Assembly: GCA_964472095.1 (NCBI GenBank)
Contig: CAYYIV010000011.1
Span: 1-64,000 of the forward strand
Source: Pelagibius sp964472095
GTDB lineage: Bacteria; Pseudomonadota; Alphaproteobacteria; Kiloniellales; Kiloniellaceae
Direction of reading: 5' to 3'
DNA: 64,000 nucleotides
Below are positions 44,442 through 51,071 of this stretch, one piece after another (positions within the stretch are counted from its first letter, which is position 1; every line of letters starts with the position of its first letter). The notes under the pieces were generated by a model. The model ran no database searches, was not told the DNA's origin, and saw only the letters and a program-made list of their open reading frames with translations. A program made the translations under genes and the position numbers.

Positions 44442-44918
44442 CTATTCTTCCGGAAAGCCGCAGGCCCAGCGATTGTAGCGCTCTTTGGCGGGCACGCCCG
44501 GCTTCGCCGGTTCGATGTGGCTGAGACCGACCACGATGCGGTCCGGCGAGCCGTCGATGGAGGCGGTGGTGTCGACGTAGTTCAGCCGGCCGCGGTAATA
44601 GAGTCGCGGGTTCTCCGGCGTGATGGTGAAGGACGGCATCTCGGAGAGCAGGCCGCTGGCCCGGTCCAGCAGGAAGATCTCGACCGGCCGCCCGGCCTCC
44701 CACACGGTGGTGCCGATGGTGACCAGCAGCATCTCCTGGCTTTTGTAGCCGCCGCTGGCGCCGTCCAGCAGGTAGCCCCAGCCGCGCCAGCACTGCGTGC
44801 GCGGATCGCCTTCCTGGGCGGGCGCCGGCACCAAGGCGGACAGCAGGAACACGGCCGCGAGCAGAGCGGCAGGCAGGCTGCGGCGGACGCAAGCAGGCGG
44901 AAATGCGGCCCCCCTCAT
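44442..44918 (-). CDS. Secreted hypothetical protein (158 residues)
   Basis: The N-terminus has a signal peptide: a basic start, the hydrophobic core SLPAALLAAVFLLSALV and a likely cleavage site PAPAQE. The mature protein is about 120 residues, probably beta-rich. It has two Cys (TQCWRGWGYLLDGASGGYKS and NRWACGFPEE) that could form a disulphide linking its two ends. I do not recognise the family. It is separated by only 4 bp from the DksA-like gene upstream, so the two form an operon. Confidence 0.68.
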   Translation of the reverse strand: MRGAAFPPACVRRSLPAALLAAVFLLSALVPAPAQEGDPRTQCWRGWGYLLDGASGGYKSQEMLLVTIGTTVWEAGRPVEIFLLDRASGLLSEMPSFTITPENPRLYYRGRLNYVDTTASIDGSPDRIVVGLSHIEPAKPGVPAKERYNRWACGFPEE

Positions 44919-44922
44919 CGCC

Positions 44923-45282
44923 TCAGTCTGCGTTGCCGCCGCTGGCGCAGTTCACGCAGGTTGGCAGGGTGGGATCGAGTTCCAGCCGGCGCAGGGCGAT
45001 CTGCTCGCCGCAGGCAACGCAGTAGCCGTAGTCGCCCTCGTCGATGCGCTTGAGGCTCGCCTCGATGCGCTGCAACTCGAGCTTGCGGCGCCGCTCGGCT
45101 TCCAGGGACATGGCTTGGTTCTGCAGGGCATCCATGCGCGAGAGTCTGCCCACTCTAGTCTGGTCGAGCTCGACCGGCTTCCGGCTTTCAGCGCTGCTTT
45201 CCAACAATTCCAGGAGTTCGCGGCGGCGGGCGATCAGACGATCGCGGAACTCGGAAAGGTCAATCTGGACCGGGTTACCCAT
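44923..45282 (-). CDS. DksA/TraR-family C4 zinc finger protein
   Basis: The 119-residue product has a helical N-terminal region (MGNPVQIDLSEFRDRLIARR), a second long helix ending LQRIEASLKRIDEGDYGYCV, and a four-Cys zinc finger: CVACGEQI and PTCVNCA. This is the DksA/TraR plan. The DxxDxA tip motif with which DksA acts in the RNA polymerase secondary channel is not present; the region reads GRLSRMDALQNQAM. It may therefore bind polymerase differently or not at all. It heads a two-gene operon with the secreted protein gene. Confidence 0.87.
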   Translation of the reverse strand: MGNPVQIDLSEFRDRLIARRRELLELLESSAESRKPVELDQTRVGRLSRMDALQNQAMSLEAERRRKLELQRIEASLKRIDEGDYGYCVACGEQIALRRLELDPTLPTCVNCASGGNAD

Positions 45283-45377
45283 GCACCATGATGACCGCCC
45301 AGGTTTCGCACGACAAGGACCTTAGGAGGTCTTGCCAACGGAAGAGCGGGCGGTCGGCGACGGCAAAAGAACGTCGT

Positions 45378-45526
45378 GGGTGAGGGAACCTGCAGGAAAC
45401 CGAAACCCCGGCCGTCTTCGGGGGTTGGTAGACATGAAGTCATACAGGGAGGCAGGGCCTCGATTCCTGCAGGCTCACCCAGGATTGAGACTAAATTCTG
45501 GATACAAGGGCCGGGGTGATTTTTTT
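45378..45526 (+). ncRNA. Candidate structured RNA
   Basis: The gap 45283-45584 has no convincing gene but contains a long-range stem: GGGTGAG plus CCTGCAGGAA (45378-45398, with GGAA bulged between) pairs with TTCCTGCAGG plus CTCACCC (45464-45480), 17 pairs in all. Inside, CCCCG and CGGGG form a hairpin. Downstream are a CCAG/CTGG hairpin and seven T at 45520-45526. On the other strand this would be the leader of the DksA-like gene. No known RNA family is recognised. Confidence 0.4.
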
Positions 45527-45584
45527 GTGTCAAGAAGTCAGGAGCCGACCTTAGAGGTCTGGCACAAAAGCATTTGGCAGCGTG

Positions 45585-45818
45585 TCAGCTCTGTGGACCG
45601 CGGTGCTGCTCGTCATCATGGCCATGACGGTTTGAGTAGAAAACTAGGAACATCAAGCCGCCGCCGAGCGCCAGCGACACCAGGCAGCCGAGGGTCATCG
45701 CGATCAGCCCGTGGATACTGATGTCCACGTCGCCAAGGCTCCACCACAGATAGATGCCGGCCAGCAGGGTGACCACGAGAACAACGGCCAGCAGGGCGAC
45801 CAGGGCGGCTGATTTCAT
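45585..45818 (-). CDS. Small two-helix membrane protein, hypothetical (77 residues)
   Basis: The product starts MKSAALVALLAVVLVVTLLA and has two membrane helices, about residues 3-27 and 36-61 (GLIAMTLGCLVSLALGGGLM, then FLVFYSN). The C-terminus is RHGHDDEQHRGPQS, hydrophilic and His-rich. I know related short membrane proteins of unknown function in alphaproteobacteria but cannot name a family. It stands alone upstream of the structured-RNA candidate. Confidence 0.66.
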   Translation of the reverse strand: MKSAALVALLAVVLVVTLLAGIYLWWSLGDVDISIHGLIAMTLGCLVSLALGGGLMFLVFYSNRHGHDDEQHRGPQS

Positions 45819-45980
45819 GACACGGGGTCTTGGCGCATTGTTGTCGGTCGGGCCGCGGGGAAGGGGCGCTGCAAAGGCACCCGCGCAGGAGCGCGCGGGC
45901 GGAGGATGACGTCTCTGCCGGACTGTCGTCCAGTGCTTTTTGCGGCGCTCGAGCAGGCGGATTCCGGGCCGAATTTTCCG

Positions 45981-46008
45981 TTGTGCTTTTGGGCGGGAAC
46001 GTTATAAC
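45981..46008 (+). promoter_or_regulatory. Candidate tRNA-Leu promoter
   Basis: TTGTGC at 45981-45986 and TATAAC at 46003-46008 are spaced 16 bp, and lie 37 bp before the first tRNA-Leu gene. Confidence 0.55.
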
Positions 46009-46045
46009 TCCCGCTCCGAGCCGGTGGCCATGCCAGCGGACACCT

Positions 46046-46132
46046 GCGGCTGTGGCGGAATTGGTAGACGCGCAGCGTTGAGGGCGCTGTGGGGGAAACC
46101 CCGTGGAGGTTCAAGTCCTCTCAGCCGCACCA
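46046..46132 (+). tRNA. tRNA-Leu (anticodon GAG)
   Basis: An 87-base class II tRNA. The acceptor GCGGCTG pairs with CAGCCGC. The anticodon stem CAGCG and CGCTG encloses TTGAGGG, with anticodon GAG. The long variable arm is TGGGGGAAACCCCG, and CCA is encoded. Confidence 0.97.
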
Positions 46133-46154
46133 ATCGTCCGGGCTCTGGAAATCT

Positions 46155-46174
46155 ACAGGTGGATTCCCACCTGT
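46155..46174. other. Stem-loop between the two tRNA-Leu genes
   Basis: ACAGGTGG-ATTC-CCACCTGT is an 8 bp perfect stem without a T run. It lies in the 52 bp spacer and could mark transcript processing between the two tRNAs. Confidence 0.5.
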
Positions 46175-46184
46175 GCACAGCGAT

Positions 46185-46271
46185 GCGGCTGTGGCGGAAT
46201 TGGTAGACGCGCTAGCTTCAGGTGCTAGTTTTCGCAAGGAAGTGGAGGTTCGAGTCCTCTCAGCCGCACCA
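46185..46271 (+). tRNA. tRNA-Leu (anticodon CAG)
   Basis: An 87-base class II tRNA. The anticodon stem CTAGC and GCTAG encloses TTCAGGT, with anticodon CAG. The acceptor, D arm and T arm are nearly identical to the preceding tRNA-Leu, which indicates a tandem duplication with anticodon change. CCA is encoded. Confidence 0.97.
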
Positions 46272-46429
46272 TCGCCGGGGAAGCACTCCCCGGCCACCTT
46301 TCCCCGTTCCACGCTCCCGTCGGACAGCTGTCGGGCAGGATCGTTGTCCGCCGTCGATTGACGCGGCGGGCGAGACGCGCGGCCCTTGCGGCTGGGGATC
46401 AGGCCGGCAGATCATCGCGAGAGGCCTGG

Positions 46430-47296
46430 ATGTTCGAAGGATTTGAGCCGCGTCGCCTGGCGGTCGGCGGCACGGAGATCAACCTGCGCCTCGGCGGCGC
46501 CGGCCCGGCCCTCCTGCTGCTGCACGGCTATCCCCAGACGCACGTGATGTGGCACAGGATCGCGCCCCGCCTGGCCGAACGCTTCACCGTGGTCTGCCCC
46601 GACCTGCGCGGCTACGGCGACAGCGGCAAGCCGCCGGGCGGGCCGGACCACGCAGGCTACAGCAAGCGGGCCATGGCGCAGGATCAGGCCGAAACGATGA
46701 CGGCGCTCGGCTTCGAGCGTTTCTCTGTCGTCGGTCATGACCGTGGTGCCCGCGTCACCCACCGCCTGCTGCTCGACCACGGCGGCCGCATCGACAAGGC
46801 GGCGGTGCTCGACATTGCGCCGACGCTGGACATGTACGAGCGCACCGACCGCAGCTTCGCCGAGGCCTACTATCACTGGTTCTTTCTGATCCAGCCCTTC
46901 GACCTGCCAGAGCGCCTGATCGGCGCCGACCCGGACTACTACCTGGAAAAGAAGATCGGTGCCTGGTCGAAGGTCGGCGGCTGCTTCGCGCCGGAAGCGC
47001 TCGCCGAGTACAAGCGCTGCTTTCGCGATCCGGCAATGATCCATGCGACCTGCGAGGATTACCGCGCCGCCGCCGGCATCGACCTGGCGCACGACCGCGC
47101 CGACCGCGATCGCAAGGTCGCGGTGCCGCTGCTGGTGCTGTGGGGCAAGTTGGGCGTTATCGAGCGCAGCTACGACGTGCTGGCGCTGTGGTCCGCGCGC
47201 GCCGGGCAGGTGTCGGGGCAAGCCCTGCCCTGCGGCCATTTCCTCGCAGAAGAGGCGCCGGAGGAAACCTTGGCTGCGCTCCTGGCCTTTCTCTAG
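46430..47296 (+). CDS. Alpha/beta hydrolase, haloacetate dehalogenase/epoxide hydrolase group
   Basis: The start is ATG 46430 (MFEGFEPRRLAVGGTEINLR), giving 288 residues. The oxyanion motif is LLLLHGYPQTHVMW. The nucleophile is Asp in VVGHDRGARV, and the catalytic His is near the end in LPCGHFLAEEAPEE. PDLRGYGDS and the cap block YYHWFFLIQPFDLPERLIG match fluoroacetate dehalogenase-type enzymes, which have His-Trp at that position. The real substrate is unknown; an epoxide or haloacid is possible. An upstream GAGAGG can serve as ribosome binding site. The gene is alone between the tRNAs and DUF502. Confidence 0.85.
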   Translation: MFEGFEPRRLAVGGTEINLRLGGAGPALLLLHGYPQTHVMWHRIAPRLAERFTVVCPDLRGYGDSGKPPGGPDHAGYSKRAMAQDQAETMTALGFERFSVVGHDRGARVTHRLLLDHGGRIDKAAVLDIAPTLDMYERTDRSFAEAYYHWFFLIQPFDLPERLIGADPDYYLEKKIGAWSKVGGCFAPEALAEYKRCFRDPAMIHATCEDYRAAAGIDLAHDRADRDRKVAVPLLVLWGKLGVIERSYDVLALWSARAGQVSGQALPCGHFLAEEAPEETLAALLAFL

Positions 47297-47395
47297 TCTC
47301 GGGCGAGGACGTTGCGCCTGACCGCAAACGGGGACGGGGATTTGGCGGCGCTGGCATCTTGGGGGGCGGCTCCCATATCATAGGGCGCGGGAGTG

Positions 47396-47426
47396 CCGAG
47401 GGACGCCTGAGGCGCCCTCGGATTTT
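47396..47426 (+). terminator. Intrinsic terminator between hydrolase and DUF502 genes
   Basis: CCGAGGG-A-CGCC, loop TGA, GGCG-CCCTCGG: an 11 bp stem with one bulged A, then ATTTT. It lies 99 bp after the hydrolase stop. Confidence 0.7.
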
Positions 47427-47498
47427 GGTCCGTCCGTCCGGACGGATATGACGGGCGGCCGGCAGCGGCCGCCAGCAGCGAGGAAGGAGCCACGCCAG

Positions 47499-48950
47499 GT
47501 GGCCGAAGCGAACAAGAACGGTGCGATGGCGCGCTTGCGCAACTACTTCCTGGCAGGCGTGCTGGTCACCGCCCCGATCAGCATCACCTTCTGGCTGACC
47601 TGGCGCGTCATCACCTTCATCGACAACCGCATCACGCCCTACATACCGGCGCACTGGAATCCGGAAACCTACCTGCCTTTCGGCATTCCCGGCCTCGGCC
47701 TCATTGTTGCATTGGTATCGCTCACCCTGATCGGCTTCCTGGCTGCCGGCTATTTCGGGCGCCTGATCATGCGCGTCGGTGAGCGCATCGTCGGCCAGGT
47801 GCCGATCGTGCGTTCCATCTACGGCTGGACCAAACAGGTCTTCGAGACCGTCTTGTCGAAATCTTCCGCTGCCTTCCGCGAGGTCGTGCTGATCGAATAC
47901 CCGCGGGCCGGCTGCTGGGCGGTCGGCTTCATCACCGGCCAGACGGTGGGCGAAGTTCAGCGACTGACCGCGGCGACGGTTTACAACGTCTTCGTGCCGG
48001 CGACACCCAACCCGACGACCGGGTTCCTGCTCTTCGTCCCGAAAGAGGACGTCCACCACCTCGACCTGACGGTGGAAGAGGGTATCAAGCTGGTGATCTC
48101 CGGCGGCATCGTGGTGCCGGACCAGACGCACTTCGAAGGCGCCGAGACCGCCGAGGCGGCGAAGGTTCGGGTCGAGGCCCTGGCGGAGAGGCAGGCGCAG
48201 AGCCCGGAAATCTTGCCGGCGCAAAGCGCCGAGGAGGCTGCCGCGGTTGCCAAGCCGCGCCGGCGACGGCGCCGGGAAGCCTCGGCCACCGGGCGCGCCG
48301 GCATCATCACCCGGCTGCGCAACTATTTCTTCGCCGGCGTCCTGGTCAGCGCCCCGATCGCCATTACCGTCTGGATCGCCTCGGAGTTCGTGAACTTCGT
48401 CGACAGCGCGGTGACGCCTTACATCCCTGCCCGCTGGAATCCGGAGACCTACCTGCCGTTCTCCCTGCCGGGCCTCGGCGTCGTGGTGGTCGTGTTCGGG
48501 CTCATCCTGATCGGTTTCTTCACCGCCGGCTTCCTCGGCCGCAGCCTGGTGGCCACCGGCGAGCGCATCCTGGCGCGCATGCCGGTGATCCGCAGCCTCT
48601 ACAGCGCGGTAAAGCAGATACTGGAGACGGTGTTCAAGGAGCAGTCGCAGGCCTTCCGCGAGGTCATTCTGCTGGAATATCCGCGCAAGAACTGCTGGGC
48701 GCTCGGCTTCATCACCGGTCCGGCGGAAACCGGCATCCAGGAACTCACGCCGCAAGACACTGTGAACATCTTCCTGCCGACCACGCCGAACCCGACCTCC
48801 GGCTTTCTGCTGTTCCTGCCCCGCAAGGAGACGCAGCCGCTGACCATGACGGTGGAGGAGGGCATCAAGATGGTGGTCTCCGGCGGTATCGTCACGCCGC
48901 CCGACAGCGAGCAGACTGTCGAGGAGCAGGCGTTCGGCCGGACCGCATAA
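47499..48950 (+). CDS. Tandem-duplicated DUF502 membrane protein
   Basis: The start is GTG 47499, 9 bp after AAGGAG; an upstream ATG at 47448 lacks a ribosome binding site. The product has 483 residues and contains two complete DUF502 units. Each has two membrane helices and a soluble part. The copies align without gaps at an offset of exactly 260 residues: RNYFLAGVLVTAPI against RNYFFAGVLVSAPI, NPETYLPF in both, PNPTTGFLLF against PNPTSGFLLF, and VEEGIKLVISGG against VEEGIKMVVSGG. By hand count about 110 of 195 aligned residues are identical. A basic, Ala/Glu-rich linker joins them. DUF502 proteins are normally single-unit (about 200-240 residues) and of unknown function. Confidence 0.88.
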   Translation: MAEANKNGAMARLRNYFLAGVLVTAPISITFWLTWRVITFIDNRITPYIPAHWNPETYLPFGIPGLGLIVALVSLTLIGFLAAGYFGRLIMRVGERIVGQVPIVRSIYGWTKQVFETVLSKSSAAFREVVLIEYPRAGCWAVGFITGQTVGEVQRLTAATVYNVFVPATPNPTTGFLLFVPKEDVHHLDLTVEEGIKLVISGGIVVPDQTHFEGAETAEAAKVRVEALAERQAQSPEILPAQSAEEAAAVAKPRRRRRREASATGRAGIITRLRNYFFAGVLVSAPIAITVWIASEFVNFVDSAVTPYIPARWNPETYLPFSLPGLGVVVVVFGLILIGFFTAGFLGRSLVATGERILARMPVIRSLYSAVKQILETVFKEQSQAFREVILLEYPRKNCWALGFITGPAETGIQELTPQDTVNIFLPTTPNPTSGFLLFLPRKETQPLTMTVEEGIKMVVSGGIVTPPDSEQTVEEQAFGRTA

Positions 48951-48971
48951 GGCGGCGGGCAGGTCGCCAGC

Positions 48972-50294
48972 TCAGGCGCCGGCCTCGGAATCCGGCGGCT
49001 CCGTCGCATCGGGAAGGTGTTGGACAAGCACCTTGTCGACCCGACGGCCGTCCATGTCGACCACTTCGATCCTGAAGTTCCGGTAACGGAAACTGTCGCC
49101 GCTTTCGGGCAGATGGCCGAGTTGCTGGAGGACGAAGCCGGCGAGCGTGTGAAAGCCGCCACCTTCCGGGGCAACCCGCAGGCCGAAGCGGTCCGCGAAC
49201 TCGTCGAACGGCAAGGATCCGGCGACCAGCCATGTCCCGTCGTCGCGGCGGATGACCGCCGGCTCGGTGATCTCGCCGCGCTCAGGCAGTTCCCCGGCGA
49301 TCGACTCCAGCACGTCCGTCAGCGTGGCCACTCCTTCCGTCGTGCCGTACTCGTCGACGACCACCGCCATGTGGAGGCCTTCGCGCCTGAACCGGTCGAG
49401 GAGCTGGAGCACGGATGTGCGGTCCGGAACGACCAGCACCGGGACCATCAGTGCCTGCACGGACACCGGCTCGCCCCGCAGCGCCAGGGGCAGTACGTCC
49501 TTCATGTGGAGGAGTCCGATCGCATTGTCGATTGAGTTCTCGCAGACGAGCAGACGCGTGAAGCGGTTGTTCTCGACTATCTGCCGGAGCGTCTGCACGT
49601 CGGCTCGCGAGTCGATCCAGACGACCTCGGCGCGTGGTGTCATGACGACGCGCACGGGCCTGTCGGCCAGCCGCAGGACGCCCTCGATCATGCGCCGCTC
49701 CTGCGGCGCGAAGACGCCTGCCTGGGTGCCTTCGGCGATGAGCGACTTCACCTCATCCTCTGTCACGGTCTCGCTGCGGGTGCCTGCGAGCCCCAGCAGG
49801 CGAAGGACCGCTTCAGTGGAAGACCGGAGCACCCAGACCCCGGGGGTGGCCAGGCGTGAGAGCCGGTGCATTGCCCGGGCGACGATCGAAGCGACGCGCT
49901 CCGGGTTGGCGAGCGCGATTCGCTTGGGCACGAGTTCGCCGACGATGAGAGAGAGATAGGTAATGGCGACCACGACCAGGCCGATCGCGATGCTGTCCCC
50001 GTTGGGAGCAAGCGCGGGAAAGCTGTCGAGCCAGTCGCCGAGGCGGTCCGCCAGCGTCGCGCCGCCGAAGGCGCCCGCAAGGATGCCGACCAGCGTGATG
50101 CCGATCTGGATCGTCGACAGGAATCCGCTCGGGTCGTCGATGAGGCGGAGGGCCGTTCGCGCCCCCCGGCTGCCCTGCCTGGCGAGATGGTCGAGCCGGC
50201 TCCGCCTTGACGAGACCAGTGCAAGCTCGGACATCGCCAACAGCCCGTTGACGACGACAAGCGTCACGACGAAGAGTATTTCCAGATACAACAT
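48972..50294 (-). CDS. CNNM/CorC-type transporter-associated protein (hemolysin family)
   Basis: The 440-residue product has the CNNM (DUF21) membrane domain at the N-terminus (about residues 1-190; MLYLEILFVVTLVVVNGLLA and SELALVSSRRSRLDHLARQG), then a CBS pair (about 205-330; MTPRAEVVWID and VVVDEYGTTEGVATLTDVLE), and a CorC_HlyC domain to the end. Proteins of this type are linked to magnesium and cobalt efflux or membrane-stress tolerance; some are annotated as hemolysins without haemolytic proof. The stop is 22 bp from that of the convergent DUF502 gene. Confidence 0.92.
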   Translation of the reverse strand: MLYLEILFVVTLVVVNGLLAMSELALVSSRRSRLDHLARQGSRGARTALRLIDDPSGFLSTIQIGITLVGILAGAFGGATLADRLGDWLDSFPALAPNGDSIAIGLVVVAITYLSLIVGELVPKRIALANPERVASIVARAMHRLSRLATPGVWVLRSSTEAVLRLLGLAGTRSETVTEDEVKSLIAEGTQAGVFAPQERRMIEGVLRLADRPVRVVMTPRAEVVWIDSRADVQTLRQIVENNRFTRLLVCENSIDNAIGLLHMKDVLPLALRGEPVSVQALMVPVLVVPDRTSVLQLLDRFRREGLHMAVVVDEYGTTEGVATLTDVLESIAGELPERGEITEPAVIRRDDGTWLVAGSLPFDEFADRFGLRVAPEGGGFHTLAGFVLQQLGHLPESGDSFRYRNFRIEVVDMDGRRVDKVLVQHLPDATEPPDSEAGA

Positions 50295-50407
50295 GGGAAT
50301 CCCGTGCGAGGAAGCAAACCGGCAGGCTGCGGAGGATCCGTAGCCGGTGCAGCATACACGGAAACATCTTCACAGTGGGACCGCCGCGTGGCGACGAGCG
50401 GCGGTCG

Positions 50408-50896
50408 TCAGGCCGCCGGCTGCTCGATCCGCAGCGATTCCAGGCGGGCGCAGTTGGCGGCGCCGAGGACGGCGTCGATGTCACGGCCGTTGGAGGACAG
50501 GGGGAAGAGGGTGCCGCGCAGCCGCACTTCCTCGCCCGCTTCGTCGAAGACCTCGGCCACGGTCACCGGCTGGCGCTGTGACAGCACCTGGCCCATGTAC
50601 TGCACGGACCGCGCCAGCATGGAGCCTTGCGGGCAGTCGCGCAGGCGACGCTCGGCGGATCTGGACCAGTCCTCGGGGAGCTTCGCATTCTCCAGCAGGC
50701 GCGGACCGACGAACAGGAAGATCGCGTCCAGCCCCGCCTCGCCCGGACTCACCACGAAGCAGTCGCACCAGTCGTCGCCGAGCTCTACCGGATCGATATC
50801 GGCAATGCGGGGGAAGGGGCGGTCACGGCGCAGATAGTTCCAGTAGTCCTCGATTCTGAGGACGAGGCGGCGCTCGTGGGTGACGAAGCCAGACAT
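50408..50896 (-). CDS. PAS_5-like domain protein (162 residues)
   Basis: The start is ATG 50896, giving MSGFVTHERRLVLRIEDYWN. The phrase YWNYLRRDRPFPRIADIDPVEL, shortened here as YWNYLRRDRPFP and IADIDPVEL, is typical of the PAS_5 (DUF1457) family of alphaproteobacteria. The rest follows the PAS pattern, with VGPRLLENA in the middle and EEVRLRGTLFPLSSNGRDID at the end. The family has no established function; regulatory sensing is likely. An adjacent partner gene is lacking. Confidence 0.75.
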   Translation of the reverse strand: MSGFVTHERRLVLRIEDYWNYLRRDRPFPRIADIDPVELGDDWCDCFVVSPGEAGLDAIFLFVGPRLLENAKLPEDWSRSAERRLRDCPQGSMLARSVQYMGQVLSQRQPVTVAEVFDEAGEEVRLRGTLFPLSSNGRDIDAVLGAANCARLESLRIEQPAA

Positions 50897-51071
50897 CGCT
50901 CGCGCGCGATCCGTGGGGAAGTGATTGATAGCGTTAGTGTCACCCGTCACGCCTAAGAAGACCTTAACCGCATGAACGCCCGGGCATCGCGATCGGCGAA
51001 ACCTCCGGTTCAATAGCCCGTCGATGCGCTACCACCCTTCGTTTTGGCGCAACGTCGGCAGGCGGCGGCGT

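Noticed and set aside
45378..45526. 6S RNA, RNase P RNA or SRP RNA
   Set aside because: None of the conserved motifs I know for these RNAs is present; kept only as an unassigned structured RNA.
36912..46271. Integration sites for a mobile island at the tRNA-Lys or tRNA-Leu genes
   Set aside because: No integrase, no repeated tRNA 3' end downstream and no composition change over a long block.
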